NCBI RefSeq assembly: GCF_011808225.1
Contig: NZ_SOYS01000008.1
Span: forward strand, 62,001 to 126,000
DNA length: 64,000 nucleotides
DNA from: Cedecea colo
GTDB taxonomy: Bacteria; Pseudomonadota; Gammaproteobacteria; Enterobacterales; Enterobacteriaceae
Direction of reading: 5' to 3'
Positions 19,017-30,851 of the stretch are shown in pieces. How positions within the stretch are numbered: position 1 is the first letter of the stretch; each line of letters begins with the position of its first letter. Under the pieces are notes generated by a model that saw only the letters and a list, made by a program, of their open reading frames with translations, had not been told where the DNA came from and ran no database searches. The position numbers and the translations under genes are program-made.

Positions 19017-20483
19017 ATGCTACGAATCGCCAAAGAAGCACTGACGTTTGATGACGTTCTCCTTGTTCCAGCCCACTCCACCGTTCTGCCTAATACGGCG
19101 GATCTCAGCACCCAACTGACCAAAACTATTCGTCTCAATATCCCTATGCTCTCCGCAGCGATGGATACCGTGACCGAAGCACGCCTGGCAATTGCGCTGG
19201 CTCAGGAAGGTGGTCTTGGTTTCATCCACAAAAATATGTCGATTGAACGCCAGGCTGAAGAAGTCAAACGCGTAAAAAAACACGAAAGTGGCGTGGTCAC
19301 CGACCCGCAAACCGTGCTGCCAACCACAACCTTGCGTGAAGTGAAAGAGCTGACCGAGCGTAACGGCTTCGCAGGCTATCCCGTTGTTACCGAAGCGTAC
19401 GAGCTGGTAGGCATTATTACCGGCCGCGACGTACGCTTCGTTACCGACCTGAGCCAGCCCGTCAGCGTGTACATGACGCCGAAAGAGCGTCTGGTTACCG
19501 TGAAAGAAGGCGAGGCACGCGACGTTGTGCTGGCTAAAATGCACGAAAAACGCGTGGAGAAGGCGCTGGTTGTCGACAGCAGCTTCCATCTGCGCGGCAT
19601 GATCACCGTAAAAGACTTCCAGAAAGCAGAGCGTAAACCAAACGCCTGTAAAGATGACCAGGGCCGTCTGCGCGTTGGGGCTGCCGTTGGGGCAGGCGCG
19701 GGCAATGAAGAGCGTATCGATGCGCTGGTAGCCGCTGGCGTGGACATTCTGCTGATTGATTCCTCGCACGGTCATTCCGAAGGCGTTCTGCAACGTATTC
19801 GTGAAACTCGCGCAAAATATCCTGACCTGCAAATCATCGGTGGCAACGTGGCAACCGCTGCGGGCGCACGCGCGCTGGCTGAAGCAGGCGTGAGCGCGGT
19901 GAAAGTCGGCATCGGTCCTGGCTCTATTTGTACCACTCGTATCGTTACCGGCGTGGGCGTTCCACAAATCACCGCCGTAGCGGATGCGGTTGAAGCGCTT
20001 GAAGGCACAGGCATTCCGGTTATCGCCGATGGTGGTATCCGTTTCTCCGGCGATATTGCAAAAGCTATCGCCGCAGGCGCATCTGCCGTGATGGTTGGCG
20101 GTATGCTGGCTGGCACGGAAGAATCGCCGGGTGAAATCGAACTCTATCAGGGCCGTTCTTTCAAATCCTACCGCGGTATGGGCTCTTTAGGCGCGATGTC
20201 GAAAGGTTCTTCCGACCGTTACTTCCAGACCGATAACGCGGCGGACAAACTGGTCCCGGAAGGTATCGAAGGCCGCGTGGCCTACAAAGGCCACCTGAAA
20301 GAGATTGTTCACCAGCAAATGGGCGGCCTGCGTTCCTGCATGGGACTGACCGGCTGTGGTACTATCGACGCGCTGCGCACCAAAGCGGAATTCGTACGTA
20401 TCAGCGGTGCGGGTATTCAGGAAAGCCACGTGCATGACGTGACTATCACGAAAGAGTCCCCGAATTATCGTATGGGTTCTTAA
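19017..20483 (+). CDS. guaB: IMP dehydrogenase
   Basis: Oxidises IMP to XMP, the committed step to GMP. The 488 residues match E. coli. The catalytic loop [15 protein letters not shown] contains the nucleophilic Cys (about 305), and two CBS domains occupy about residues 95-205. It is the first gene of the guaBA operon, 66 bp before guaA. Confidence 0.99.
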   Translation: MLRIAKEALTFDDVLLVPAHSTVLPNTADLSTQLTKTIRLNIPMLSAAMDTVTEARLAIALAQEGGLGFIHKNMSIERQAEEVKRVKKHESGVVTDPQTVLPTTTLREVKELTERNGFAGYPVVTEAYELVGIITGRDVRFVTDLSQPVSVYMTPKERLVTVKEGEARDVVLAKMHEKRVEKALVVDSSFHLRGMITVKDFQKAERKPNACKDDQGRLRVGAAVGAGAGNEERIDALVAAGVDILLIDSSHGHSEGVLQRIRETRAKYPDLQIIGGNVATAAGARALAEAGVSAVKVGIGPGSICTTRIVTGVGVPQITAVADAVEALEGTGIPVIADGGIRFSGDIAKAIAAGASAVMVGGMLAGTEESPGEIELYQGRSFKSYRGMGSLGAMSKGSSDRYFQTDNAADKLVPEGIEGRVAYKGHLKEIVHQQMGGLRSCMGLTGCGTIDALRTKAEFVRISGAGIQESHVHDVTITKESPNYRMGS

Positions 20484-20490
20484 AATTTCT

Positions 20491-20517
20491 GCGCCCGGCT
20501 TTATGCCGGGTGTTTTT
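20491..20517 (+). terminator. Stem-loop between guaB and guaA
   Basis: The stem CGCCCGGC with GCCGGGTG (one mismatch) is followed by TTTTTA. It lies 8 bp after the guaB stop and would attenuate but probably not block transcription into guaA. Confidence 0.6.
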
Positions 20518-20549
20518 ATTTTGTTTCACTTGCCTCGGAATTAGCGTCA

Positions 20550-22127
20550 ATGACGGAAAATATCCATAAACATCGCATACTTATCCTGGATTTCGGTTCT
20601 CAGTATACCCAACTGGTCGCGCGCCGCGTGCGCGAGCTGGGCGTTTACTGCGAGCTGTGGGCATGGGATGTCACTGAAGCACAGATTCGTGAATTCAATC
20701 CAGGCGGTATCATTCTCTCCGGCGGCCCGGAAAGCACCACCGAGCTGGACAGCCCGCGTGCTCCTGAGTATGTGTTTGAAGCAGGCGTGCCGGTATTTGG
20801 CGTGTGCTACGGCATGCAAACCATGGCGATGCAGCTTGGCGGCCACGTTGAAGGCTCTAACGAGCGCGAGTTTGGCTACGCGCAGGTTGAAGTTAAAACC
20901 GACAGCGCGCTGGTACGCGGCATCGAAGATTCTCTTAGCGCTGCGGGTAAACCACTGCTGGACGTCTGGATGAGCCATGGTGATAAAGTCACGGCAATTC
21001 CTGCTGATTTCGTCACCGTTGCCAGCACCGAAACCTGCCCGTTTGCCATTATGGCCAACGAAGAAAAACGCTTCTACGGCGTGCAGTTCCACCCGGAAGT
21101 GACGCACACCCGTCAGGGCCAGCGTCTGCTGGAGCGTTTCGTTCTGGACATCTGCGGCTGTGAAGCGCTGTGGACGCCGGCAAAAATTATCGAAGATGCC
21201 ATCGAGCGTATTCGTGAGCAGGTCGGTAATGACAAAGTTATTCTTGGCCTGTCCGGCGGCGTGGATTCTTCCGTTACCGCCATGCTGCTGCATCGCGCCA
21301 TCGGCGATCGTCTGACCTGTGTATTTGTGGACAATGGTCTGCTGCGTCTTAACGAAGCGACGCAGGTAATGGAAATGTTCGGCGATCACTTTGGCCTGAA
21401 TATTGTTCACGTGCCGGCGGAAGAGCGTTTCCTGTCCCAGCTAGCAGGCATTGACGAGCCGGAAGCCAAGCGTAAAACCATTGGCCGCGTCTTTGTAGAA
21501 GTGTTCGACGAAGAAGCGCTGCGTCTGGAAGACGTGAAATGGCTGGCGCAGGGCACCATCTATCCGGACGTTATCGAATCCGCGGCTTCAGCAACCGGCA
21601 AAGCGCACGTCATCAAATCTCACCACAACGTGGGCGGCCTGCCGAAAGAGATGAAGATGGGTCTGGTTGAGCCGCTTAAAGAGCTGTTCAAAGACGAAGT
21701 GCGTAAAATTGGCCTGGAGCTGGGCCTGCCGTACGATATGCTTTACCGCCATCCGTTCCCGGGGCCTGGCCTTGGCGTACGCGTGCTGGGCGAAGTGAAG
21801 AAAGAGTACTGCGACCTGCTGCGTCGTGCGGATGCCATCTTTATCGAAGAGCTGCACAAAGCGGATCTCTACAATAAAGTCAGCCAGGCGTTCACCGTGT
21901 TCCTGCCGGTACGCTCCGTAGGCGTGATGGGCGATGGCCGTAAATACGACTGGGTTGTCTCCCTGCGCGCGGTTGAAACCATCGACTTTATGACCGCGCA
22001 CTGGGCGCATCTGCCGTATGATTTCCTTGGCCGCGTATCCAACCGCATCATCAACGAAGTTAACGGCATTTCCCGCGTGGTTTACGATATTTCCGGCAAG
22101 CCGCCGGCAACTATCGAGTGGGAATGA
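20550..22127 (+). CDS. guaA: GMP synthase (glutamine-hydrolysing)
   Basis: Converts XMP to GMP using glutamine. The N-terminal class I amidotransferase domain has the catalytic Cys in GVCYGMQ (about residue 86) and a His in FHPEVTHT. The synthetase domain has the PP-loop SGGVDSS (about 235) and a C-terminal dimerisation domain ending KPPATIEWE. The 525 residues equal E. coli GuaA. Confidence 0.99.
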   Translation: MTENIHKHRILILDFGSQYTQLVARRVRELGVYCELWAWDVTEAQIREFNPGGIILSGGPESTTELDSPRAPEYVFEAGVPVFGVCYGMQTMAMQLGGHVEGSNEREFGYAQVEVKTDSALVRGIEDSLSAAGKPLLDVWMSHGDKVTAIPADFVTVASTETCPFAIMANEEKRFYGVQFHPEVTHTRQGQRLLERFVLDICGCEALWTPAKIIEDAIERIREQVGNDKVILGLSGGVDSSVTAMLLHRAIGDRLTCVFVDNGLLRLNEATQVMEMFGDHFGLNIVHVPAEERFLSQLAGIDEPEAKRKTIGRVFVEVFDEEALRLEDVKWLAQGTIYPDVIESAASATGKAHVIKSHHNVGGLPKEMKMGLVEPLKELFKDEVRKIGLELGLPYDMLYRHPFPGPGLGVRVLGEVKKEYCDLLRRADAIFIEELHKADLYNKVSQAFTVFLPVRSVGVMGDGRKYDWVVSLRAVETIDFMTAHWAHLPYDFLGRVSNRIINEVNGISRVVYDISGKPPATIEWE

Positions 22128-22148
22128 TTCCACGTCTTAGATAAATCG

Positions 22149-22179
22149 AAACAGGCGGCCATGTGTCGCCTGTTTTTTT
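22149..22179 (+). terminator. guaBA operon terminator
   Basis: A 9-bp perfect stem (AAACAGGCG with CGCCTGTTT) around a 9-nt loop with a run of seven T's, 22 bp after the guaA stop. Confidence 0.85.
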
Positions 22180-22258
22180 ATCTGTCATATATCAACAACA
22201 GACGTGACAAAGCGCACTGGCAGTCGGCAGTGAAAGTTATTGTGCCTAAGAGATTGGT

Positions 22259-22450
22259 TTACCGGTTAGTGCTATCCACTGACAGGCTGCTTTGCTGTAG
22301 CTGTGCTTTTTGGTCCTGATGATAATACCAGGCGCCGATAGAGGAATAGACAAAACGGCCAAAAAGGAAAAGAAAACTGATGAGTAGAATAATGCGGGTC
22401 ATTCGATGGTTAAATCGGTGTCGTCTTCGCATACTCGTAACCTGTGTCAC
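22259..22450 (-). CDS. yfgG: YfgG, small single-pass membrane protein (GTG start)
   Basis: A 63-residue inner-membrane protein of poorly defined function. A basic N-terminus (MRRRHRFNHRM) precedes one hydrophobic helix (IILLISFLFLFGRFVY) and a polar tail. The GTG at 22450 is chosen because it gives the E. coli length and aligns VTQVTSMRRRHRFN with its MSQATSMRKRHRFN; an AAGGG site sits about 8 bp upstream. The longer frame to 22507 has no homologous extension. Confidence 0.85.
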   Translation of the reverse strand: MTQVTSMRRRHRFNHRMTRIILLISFLFLFGRFVYSSIGAWYYHQDQKAQLQQSSLSVDSTNR

Positions 22451-22801
22451 GCAAAAAGCCCTTAGGGTTTGCCCGTCAACCGCGGGCGACAAGAAGTATT
22501 TAGGCATAGCGGTACGTCAGGGTCAATTCTCCATTATGTAAAAAAGCGTCAATATAAACGCTGGGCCAGCTTATATAAAATTTCCTTTCTGTTTATAGGG
22601 AGTTAACAATGCTGGTTAAAAAGGGATTTTTCACCCACCCGGCAATAACTTTACGTGTAAATTGATTTGTATCAATTCCTCAATGGAATCCCTAACTAAA
22701 ATTTGCACTTCACACCATAGCGATATGGTTTCTATCAGTCAGGCTGGAGCCCTTTCTGAACATTACCCGAGCAGGATTGACAGGGTTTCAGGCGACCATC
22801 T
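22451..22801. other. Divergent control region yfgG/yfgF, no gene seen
   Basis: 351 bp, AT-richer than its surroundings. It should contain the promoters of yfgG (leftward) and yfgF (rightward). A short AGCGT/ACGCT stem (22545-22562) with a T-run on the minus strand is the only hairpin of note. No plausible coding region or recognised operator was found. Confidence 0.4.
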
Positions 22802-25036
22802 ATGTACTTTGCGACCTGGTACAACCAACATAAGAATAACTGGTGGGCTTTGCCCCTGATACTGCCTGCATTAATGCTTCCTCTGGCCGTATGGTTTAAT
22901 GCGAATACGATCATGGAAGGCGGACGCGTTTTTTTAATTTATATGCCGCTTGGGCTGTTAACGGCTTTCGTTATGGTATTCGGCTGGGCCGCCTTACCGG
23001 GCATTGTTCTTGCGTTAGCTATTCGTTATATCCCGCTGAAAGGGGAGCTCGTGACAATGCTTGCGATTGTCCACTTTCTTTTACCCCTTTCGCTCAGTTT
23101 TGCCGCTTACCGGACCTTTGTGCCGCGCCGCCATGCTGTAACCTTTGGGGTCATTTCACTCACCCTGCAGCGCATGTTCTGGCTGGTTTTGTTTAATTCC
23201 GCGCTTTTCCTTTTTATCTATCAAATCGGTCTTTTTTTTGGATGGTACGACCCTTTTTTGAGCCTGGTTTCGGAAAGCCCGCTTCATCCACGTACGCTGA
23301 TAAATTTCCAGGCGGTGCTGGTGGGTACCTTAACCGGTATGCCGTTTTTCTACTTCATAATCAGGATGATAAGAAACCCGCATTTTGTTTTCTCTTTCCG
23401 GTCCCGAATGCGCAGGCAGGCGCAGCGTGGCGTGACGAAAACCGAAATGTGGCTCTGGTGCGGGCTGATGGCGCTGCTGGTGAATTTGCTCATACTGCCG
23501 CTGGGCGATTCCACTTCTATTTTCAGAACGGACTATACGCTAACGCTTATTTTGCCAGTGATGTTATGGGGAGCAATGCGATTTAGTTTCCTGTTTATTA
23601 CCAATATCTGGACAATCATTCTTATTATTCTGTGTAGCGGATTTTATCACTACCTGCCGCCGGATATGGGTTTCCAGCTTCACCTGGCCATCGCTTCTTC
23701 CTGTTATGCAACATTTTCCATTACGATTTATATGATGGCGGCAGTGACGACGCGTCAGCGTTTTCTGCACGCCAAAACCCGCCGGGCCGCCTTCACCGAT
23801 CCCATTAACCAGATGCCTAACCTGCGTGCGCTTAACCGTGATATTGGCCGTCATTGCTGGTCCGCGCTCGCTTTTCTGAGTATTCCTGAGCTTGAACTGC
23901 TGGGGCGGAACTACGGCGTGTTTTTACGCATTCAGTACAAACAGCAGCTAGCCGAATATTTGCGTCAGAGCCTTATTGCGGATGAAAAGGTTTACCATCT
24001 TTCCGGCTATGATTTGGCCGTGCGATTAAACTACGAGTCGCACGAAGAGCGAATTGAAGCCATCGATCGGCGCGTGAAGCAGTTCCGCTTTATATGGGAT
24101 GGAATGCCGCTTCAGCCGCAGGTTGGCATTAGCTACTGCTACGTAAAGCATCCGGTATCCCATCTGTACCTCCTGCTGGGTGAGCTCAGCACCATGGCTG
24201 AGCTTTCGCTAACGACTTATCGTCCTGAAAACCTACAGCAACAAGATTCAAATCGGGTTCAGAACACGGTTAAAAGCAAGGTTGCGATGATGAATCGACT
24301 ACAAATCGCCCTCGATCGTGGCAACTTTACCCTGATGGCACAGCGTATCGAAGGCATGCGTGGCGATTCGTATCATGAAATACTGCTTCGCATGCAGGGT
24401 GAGAACGGCGCGTTATTTTCCCCGGACAGTTTTTTACCGGTAGCGCATGAGTTTGGCCTGTCGTCGAGGATTGACCATTGGGTATTCGAAGCCACCCTGC
24501 GGTTTATGGACAAAAGTCGTGAACAGCTTCCGGGTTGCCGATTTGCCGTCAATCTGACACCCGCTTCCGTTAGCCGTATGCAGTTCCCGTCAGAGGTTAA
24601 GTGCCTGCTCGAAAAATACAATATCGAGCCGTGGCAATTGATTTTCGAAGTTACGGAAAGCAACTCGCTGACCAATATAGACCAGGCCAACGTAACGCTC
24701 ACCGCGCTACAGCGCATGGGGTGCCGCGTGGCTATTGATGACTTTGGTACGGGCTATGCCAGCTATGCGCGTCTGAAAAATATCAGCGCAGATATACTAA
24801 AAATTGATGGCAGCTTTATTCGCAACCTACTTACCAGCAGTCTGGATTATCAGATTGTCGAATCTATCTGCAAGCTGGCACGAATGAAAAAAATGCAGGT
24901 CGTGGCTGAGTATGTGGAAAGCGAGGCGCTGAAGGATGCGGTGCAACGCCTCGGTATTGATTATATGCAGGGATATTTAATTGGTTATCCGCAGCCGCTG
25001 GAATCGCTATTGCAGACGGCTGAAAGTGAGATCTGA
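22802..25036 (+). CDS. yfgF: Cyclic-di-GMP phosphodiesterase YfgF (MASE1-GGDEF*-EAL)
   Basis: Membrane-bound c-di-GMP phosphodiesterase; the E. coli ortholog acts mainly in anaerobic or microaerobic conditions and influences motility and surface properties. The N-terminal ~300 residues form about eight to nine hydrophobic helices (MASE1 type). Residues about 340-480 are a degenerate GGDEF domain with no intact GGDEF signature. The EAL domain (about 490-744) begins HEILLRMQG and retains the catalytic FEVTES, IDDFGTGYASY, LKIDGSFI and VVAEYVES motifs. It therefore looks active as a phosphodiesterase but not as a cyclase. It converges on ppx. Confidence 0.93.
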   Translation: MYFATWYNQHKNNWWALPLILPALMLPLAVWFNANTIMEGGRVFLIYMPLGLLTAFVMVFGWAALPGIVLALAIRYIPLKGELVTMLAIVHFLLPLSLSFAAYRTFVPRRHAVTFGVISLTLQRMFWLVLFNSALFLFIYQIGLFFGWYDPFLSLVSESPLHPRTLINFQAVLVGTLTGMPFFYFIIRMIRNPHFVFSFRSRMRRQAQRGVTKTEMWLWCGLMALLVNLLILPLGDSTSIFRTDYTLTLILPVMLWGAMRFSFLFITNIWTIILIILCSGFYHYLPPDMGFQLHLAIASSCYATFSITIYMMAAVTTRQRFLHAKTRRAAFTDPINQMPNLRALNRDIGRHCWSALAFLSIPELELLGRNYGVFLRIQYKQQLAEYLRQSLIADEKVYHLSGYDLAVRLNYESHEERIEAIDRRVKQFRFIWDGMPLQPQVGISYCYVKHPVSHLYLLLGELSTMAELSLTTYRPENLQQQDSNRVQNTVKSKVAMMNRLQIALDRGNFTLMAQRIEGMRGDSYHEILLRMQGENGALFSPDSFLPVAHEFGLSSRIDHWVFEATLRFMDKSREQLPGCRFAVNLTPASVSRMQFPSEVKCLLEKYNIEPWQLIFEVTESNSLTNIDQANVTLTALQRMGCRVAIDDFGTGYASYARLKNISADILKIDGSFIRNLLTSSLDYQIVESICKLARMKKMQVVAEYVESEALKDAVQRLGIDYMQGYLIGYPQPLESLLQTAESEI

Positions 25037-25074
25037 ACGACGGAAAAGCGTTAACGCCATCCGCCGCAGGTAAC

Positions 25075-26616
25075 CTAAGCCGCAATCGTCGGGCTGGTCT
25101 CTTCTTCAATCTTTAGCTTCCAGCCGGGCGTGTTGTCCCAGTATTGCTGTTCGCGCTCCAGATCGAGCAGCACCAGCGTGTTCTGACTAAACCAGCCGTG
25201 CGGAAAACGCAGCGTCCAGTGATTCTCTTCGGTTTCCAGCACCAGCGTAGGCGGAGTGGTGGTGGCCTGTCGTTGATTGTTGAGCAGCACGGCCAGGCGC
25301 AAAATCTGTATCAGCGGCAGAAAATGCTTTTTCTTAAACAGCGTAAAACGTGGCAGATCGTCAATTTTAATGCCCTTGCGGTGATAACGCACCAGCGAAG
25401 CGATAAGCATCTGCTGCTCCTGATTAAAACCGGGCAGGTTACTGTGCTGTAAAATATAGGCCGAGTGGCGGTGTAAACCGCTGTGATTAATATTCAGCCC
25501 CACCTCATGCAGCATGGCGGACCATTTTAGCAGCGCAGCCATTTGCGGGTTGGCAAGCTTTGGGTTCTGCGTTTCCCATTGCTGATAAATATGCTCGGTT
25601 GTGGCCAGCACCCGCCTGGCCTGATCGCTGTCGATATGGTACTGATCCGCCAGGCTCTGCGCGGTGCGGATGCGGATATCCTGATGACGGAAACGGCCTT
25701 CCATTTCGTATAACACCCCTTCGCGCAGCGCTCCGTCGGACAGACGAAGCTCGCGGATAGCCAGTGAATCGCATACGCCGCAGAGAATGGCAAGACCGGG
25801 TACAAATACCGCTTTTCGCTCTTCGGATAAACCCGGCAGGCTCATCGAGCTGAAGTTTTTAAATTTCAGCACTTCATCGCGCAGCATTTCCAGCCGTTCA
25901 GGGGTAATGATACCGTTCTTTTCGCCCATATTGACGAGCACTTCATGTGCGGCCTTGATGGTGCCGGAAGCCCCCATCGCCACGTTCCAGCCCTGCAGGC
26001 GGTACTGCCAGGAAAGGTTTTCCAGCTTTTGTACCGCCGCCAGGCGCGCCCGCCTGAAGTTTTCAGGAGTAATTACGCCTTGCGGGAAAAAGTTTTGCCC
26101 AAAGCTTACGCAACCCATGCGGCGGCTTTCAACCAGCATAGGCTCAAAATCTTCACCGATCACCAGTTCGGTGGAACCACCGCCGATATCGATAACCAGC
26201 TTGCGGCCTTTTTCTGGCTGGGTGTGTTCAACGCCCATAAAAATCAGGCGTGCTTCTTCGTTACCGGGAATAATTTCGATCGGGTAGGGGATAACCTCTT
26301 CGGCGCGCTTAAGAAACACCTCGGCGTTCACCGCTTCGCGCAGGCTGTGCGTGCCGACAATACAGACGTTCGCCGCCGCAAAGCCCTGCAGGCGTTCGGC
26401 AAACAGCGCAAGGCAGGAAAGGCCGCGCTCCATCGCCTCTTCACTTAGCTCGTTCTGGGCATTGAGTCCATCAGCGAGATGAACGCGTTGCTTTAAGCGC
26501 CCGATGATTTGCATCGCGCCGTCAACCACACGGGCAATCACCATGTGGAAACTGTTCGAGCCCAGATCGACCGCAGCAAATTCCTGCGGCCTGGGAGCAT
26601 GTTTTTTTATCGGCAT
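25075..26616 (-). CDS. ppx: Exopolyphosphatase
   Basis: Processively hydrolyses polyphosphate to phosphate. The ASKHA-fold signature [11 protein letters not shown] is near residue 15 and the [10 protein letters not shown] phosphate loop near 145. The ATG of [13 protein letters not shown] gives 513 residues, the E. coli length; a 29-residue upstream extension would lie inside ppk and is rejected. Only 4 bp separate it from ppk, so the two antagonistic enzymes form one operon. Confidence 0.97.
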   Translation of the reverse strand: MPIKKHAPRPQEFAAVDLGSNSFHMVIARVVDGAMQIIGRLKQRVHLADGLNAQNELSEEAMERGLSCLALFAERLQGFAAANVCIVGTHSLREAVNAEVFLKRAEEVIPYPIEIIPGNEEARLIFMGVEHTQPEKGRKLVIDIGGGSTELVIGEDFEPMLVESRRMGCVSFGQNFFPQGVITPENFRRARLAAVQKLENLSWQYRLQGWNVAMGASGTIKAAHEVLVNMGEKNGIITPERLEMLRDEVLKFKNFSSMSLPGLSEERKAVFVPGLAILCGVCDSLAIRELRLSDGALREGVLYEMEGRFRHQDIRIRTAQSLADQYHIDSDQARRVLATTEHIYQQWETQNPKLANPQMAALLKWSAMLHEVGLNINHSGLHRHSAYILQHSNLPGFNQEQQMLIASLVRYHRKGIKIDDLPRFTLFKKKHFLPLIQILRLAVLLNNQRQATTTPPTLVLETEENHWTLRFPHGWFSQNTLVLLDLEREQQYWDNTPGWKLKIEEETSPTIAA

Positions 26617-26620
26617 AGCG

Positions 26621-28681
26621 TTAGTCAGGTTGTTCCAGAGATTTAATGTAATCGTAGATCGCAAGCTGCGAGCGGACCTTACGACGGTTACCACGCGGCA
26701 CATAGCGATTGCTCAGTTCTTTATCGAGATAGCGCGCCTTCACGGTATCACTAAACAGAATGTCGATAATATCCAGCACCCGCTGCTTCAGACGCGGGTC
26801 GAGCACGGCGACGGCGACTTCAATACGGTAATCAATGTTGCGCGTCATCCAGTCAGCGGAGGAAAGATAGACTTTTTTGTCGCCACCGTTTTCAAACACG
26901 TAAACGCGGTCGTGCTCCAGATAACGGTCGACGATACCGATCACGCGAATGTTATCGCTGATTCCGTCAAGATTAGGGATCAGGGAGCACATGCCTCGCA
27001 CCAGCAGATTAACCTTAACGCCGGAGCTGGAGGCAGCATATAACCTGTCAACCAGCCCTTTATCAACCAGATTATTAAGTTTTAGCGTAATGCCTGAAGG
27101 CAGGCCGTTTTGTGCATTGGCAATTTCGCGATCCACCAGATCGTAGAGCAGGCGACGCGAGTTTTGCGGCGATACCATCAGATATTCGAAGGTCACCGGA
27201 CGATAAGGGTTTTCAATAAAATTGAATACCCGGCGCACTTCATTGGTGATGCGTGCATCGGCGGTCAGCAACGAATAGTCGGTGTAGAGACGCGCCGTTT
27301 TCTCATTAAAGTTGCCGGTGCCGATGTGCGCGTAACGCACTACTTCGTCGCCTTCTTTACGGGAAATCAGGAACAGCTTGGCGTGAATTTTCAGGCCCGG
27401 CGCCGAGAAGATAACGTGCACGCCCGCTTCCGTCAGGCGCTTCGCCCAGTGGATGTTGGCCTCTTCGTCGAAGCGCGCCTGCAGTTCCACAACCACGGTC
27501 ACTTTTTTGCCGTTGTGCGCCGCGTGAATCATCGATTCGATAATGCGCGAGTCTTTTGCCACGCGATAAATATTGATTTTAATGGCCAGCACGCTCGGGT
27601 CGAACGAGGCCTGGCGCAGCAGCTCCAGCACGTGCTCAAAGGTGTGGTAAGGATAGTAAAGCAGTACGTCGCGGTTGCGAATGGCGTCAAAGCCGTTGCG
27701 GAAGTTATCAAACCAGATATGGCGCAGGCGCGGCAGCGGTTTGTTAACCAGGTTGGCCTTGCCAACGTTTGGGAAGTTGATGAAGTCTTTAAAATTATGA
27801 TAACGACCGCCCGGAATAATGGAGTCGTAGTTGGTGATGGTCAGCTTGTTGCGCAGCATTTCGACCATGGCATCGGGCATATCGCGCTGGTAAACGAAGC
27901 GCACCGGCTCGGCGGTAAGACGCTGCTTCAGGCTTGATGACATCAGTTCGAGCAGGCTGGATTCCATTTCGGTCACCAGATCGTATTCCGCATCGCGGGT
28001 CATTTTCATCGAATAAGCATTCAGCGAATCGTAATCGAAAAAGCCCTTGAAAATTTCATCCAGGCAGTAACGCAGAATATTGTCCAGCAGGATCATTGGC
28101 TTGCGACGACGAGGTGCTTCCGGCGGCAGATTCACAAAACGCGGTACTTTATCGGATGGGATCTCCAGCAGGGCATAGCGCGTGTCTGCGCCACGGACGA
28201 TCTCAACCGCCAGATAGGTGTAATCGTCTTTAAGGAACTGCACCAGATCGGTGTCGCGGTTAATAAGGATTGGCGTAATATGCTGGCGCAGATAGTGTTT
28301 GAAATAGTGGCGCAGCCATTTTTGCTGATTCTCCGAAAGCTGGCGTTCGTTAATCAGGAAAATCTGGTTACGGGCCATCTCCAGCAATAGATCGTTATAC
28401 AGCCCGTCAAACTCCTGATCGGCCTTCAGCACGCGGGCCTGGATCTTATTCAGTAAGTGACGCGAGTTAGGCGCGGTGCCTTGTTCTTCGCTGATCAGAA
28501 TGCGCCGTTTCAGCTCGGCGAAACGAACCTTGTAAAACTCATCAAGGTTATTCGAATAGATGCCGAGGAAACGCATTCTCTCGATCAGCGGATTGATTTT
28601 ATCCGCCGCTTCCTGGAGCACGCGTTCATTAAAAGACAACCAGCTCAGTTCTTTTTCGATATACAGCTTATCCTGACCCAT
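26621..28681 (-). CDS. ppk: Polyphosphate kinase 1
   Basis: Reversible synthesis of polyphosphate from ATP at the inner membrane. Phospholipase-D-like catalytic segments are visible: the autophosphorylated His in [10 protein letters not shown] (about residue 432) and the second in the C-terminal half ([14 protein letters not shown]). The 686 residues compare with 688 in E. coli. It is the promoter-proximal gene of ppk-ppx. Confidence 0.98.
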   Translation of the reverse strand: MGQDKLYIEKELSWLSFNERVLQEAADKINPLIERMRFLGIYSNNLDEFYKVRFAELKRRILISEEQGTAPNSRHLLNKIQARVLKADQEFDGLYNDLLLEMARNQIFLINERQLSENQQKWLRHYFKHYLRQHITPILINRDTDLVQFLKDDYTYLAVEIVRGADTRYALLEIPSDKVPRFVNLPPEAPRRRKPMILLDNILRYCLDEIFKGFFDYDSLNAYSMKMTRDAEYDLVTEMESSLLELMSSSLKQRLTAEPVRFVYQRDMPDAMVEMLRNKLTITNYDSIIPGGRYHNFKDFINFPNVGKANLVNKPLPRLRHIWFDNFRNGFDAIRNRDVLLYYPYHTFEHVLELLRQASFDPSVLAIKINIYRVAKDSRIIESMIHAAHNGKKVTVVVELQARFDEEANIHWAKRLTEAGVHVIFSAPGLKIHAKLFLISRKEGDEVVRYAHIGTGNFNEKTARLYTDYSLLTADARITNEVRRVFNFIENPYRPVTFEYLMVSPQNSRRLLYDLVDREIANAQNGLPSGITLKLNNLVDKGLVDRLYAASSSGVKVNLLVRGMCSLIPNLDGISDNIRVIGIVDRYLEHDRVYVFENGGDKKVYLSSADWMTRNIDYRIEVAVAVLDPRLKQRVLDIIDILFSDTVKARYLDKELSNRYVPRGNRRKVRSQLAIYDYIKSLEQPD

Positions 28682-28771
28682 TAGCCCTCACTTCCGTTTT
28701 CGTGGACGTTAAAATGCCGTCACGCCAGTCATTATGGCGAGCTTTGACGGAGAATGTCCAACGACGCAGGC

Positions 28772-28794
28772 ATAAAAAAGGGGCCGTAGCCCCT
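28772..28794 (-). terminator. purMN operon terminator (minus strand)
   Basis: On the minus strand AGGGGC pairs with GCCCCT, with a run of six T's after it, just after the purN stop. It separates purMN from the downstream ppk-ppx operon. Confidence 0.8.
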
Positions 28795-28800
28795 GAACGT

Positions 28801-29441
28801 TTATTCTTCTGCCGCGTGACCCTGCGGGGGGAGTTCCTTCCCATCAAGCCAGGCTGCGTTATTACGCATCTCAAGGCGGCCCTCCATAAACCAGCTAACC
28901 ACCAGCGGATAAATGGCGTGTTCTTGATGCTGCACGCGTGCGGTGATGTCGTCTTCGTCATCATTTGCAAATACGGGGATTTTGGCCTGTAAAATGACCG
29001 GACCGCCGTCCAGCTCGTCGGTGACGAAATGAACCGAGGTACCGTGATCTTCATCGCCGTTATCCAGCACCTGCCGATGGGTATGCAGACCCGGATATTT
29101 CGGCAGCAGAGAAGGGTGAATGTTAATGAGGCGGCCGGAATAATGCGCCACAAACGCCGGGCTGAGAATGCGCATATAGCCGGCAAGCACGACCAGATCC
29201 GGCGCGTAGGCGTCGATTTCCTGCATTAATTCCCGATCGAAAGCCACGCGGTCGGCAAACTGGCTGGCGGTGAGCGCGTGGGCCGGGATGCCTGCCGTGC
29301 GCGCGCGTTCAAGGCCAAACGCGTCGGCCTTATTGCTGAACACCGCCGCAAGGGTGCCGTTAATCTTTTTTTGCTTGCAGGCATCAATAATCGCCTGAAG
29401 ATTGCTTCCGTTGCCGGAAACCAGCACCACAATGTGTTTCA

Positions 29442-29442
<1 letters not shown>
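28801..29442 (-). CDS. purN: Phosphoribosylglycinamide formyltransferase 1
   Basis: Third step of de novo purine synthesis, transferring formyl from 10-formyl-THF to GAR. The active-site motifs GNGSNLQAI, the catalytic Asn-His in NIHPSLLPKYPGLHTH and the Asp in DELDGGPVI are present. The ATG at 29442 overlaps the purM TGA by one base (TGATG); a GTG three bases earlier is also possible. Length 213 residues, against 212 in E. coli. Confidence 0.97.
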
Positions 29443-30482
<1,040 letters not shown>

Positions 30483-30502
30483 TCAAGTTCCATCGGTAAG
30501 AT

Positions 30503-30638
30503 TGCTGACAAAGAGCGAAAAAGCGCGGTTTTCCCTCTTTGTGGTTATCAGCCGAAAATCAATAAATTGATTTTCCTGGTTTATCTGTCTGACAACACCT
30601 TGCTTTTTCGTCACGGCATAAGGTTTGTCATCAGCCTG
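30503..30638. repeat. Copy of the ~125-bp palindromic repeat family, purM/upp intergenic
   Basis: It starts TGCTGACAAAG and ends TTTGTCATCAGCCTG, matching the ends of the der-yfgJ units. The first stem (30508-30542) has the same AAA...GAAAA-loop-TTTTC...TTT layout with altered but paired arms (GAG/CTC in place of CACCC/GGGTG) and one mismatch. A GAAAATCAAT/ATTGATTTTC perfect 10-bp stem lies at 30553-30574. If purM is transcribed from near the PurR box, this element is in its 5' leader. Confidence 0.65.
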
Positions 30639-30681
30639 ATAGCGTGGGCTGGAATAAAAATCGCGGCAATTCTAACAGCGC

Positions 30682-30697
30682 AGGCAAACGTTTGCGA
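30682..30697 (-). promoter_or_regulatory. PurR operator of purMN
   Basis: AGGCAAACGTTTGCGA is a near-perfect palindromic match to the PurR consensus ACGCAAACGTTTGCGT. It lies 203 bp upstream of purM on the minus strand; upp, divergent, starts 155 bp away on the other side. PurR repression of purMN is known in E. coli. Confidence 0.85.
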
Positions 30698-30798
30698 GCC
30701 TCTTGTGACGCGGTAAGAAAGATTGTTGACGTATACTCATTCGGGTTTGGTTGATCCCGATCAACCTCAATACCGATGGCGTCAGTGCAAAAAAGCGG

Positions 30799-30820
30799 TA
30801 TAATCCGGCGATTTTTTTTG
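30799..30820 (+). promoter_or_regulatory. upp promoter -10 and UTP-sensing T8 initially transcribed region
   Basis: A perfect TATAAT at 30799-30804 is followed, after a 6-nt CCGGC-type discriminator, by GATTTTTTTTG (30810-30820). In E. coli upp, the same G-A-T8-G start region lets polymerase stutter on U at high UTP, which aborts productive transcription. The tract length and distance from the -10 are conserved here. Confidence 0.8.
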
Positions 30821-30851
30821 TGGTCGCCAACATTCTCGGGGAGAAAGAGTA

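Noticed and set aside
19020-19967. 315-codon minus-strand ORF opposite guaB
   Set aside because: Fully antisense to guaB; rich in His/Cys/Phe from codon complementarity, no family match.
20547-21410. 287-codon minus-strand ORF opposite guaA
   Set aside because: Antisense shadow of guaA with no independent start signals.
22541-22562. Minus-strand terminator upstream of yfgG
   Set aside because: Stem of only 5 bp and no known transcript that it would end.
27110-27937. 275-codon plus-strand ORF opposite ppk
   Set aside because: Antisense to a conserved gene, no recognisable domains, composition typical of the reverse frame of GC-rich coding DNA.
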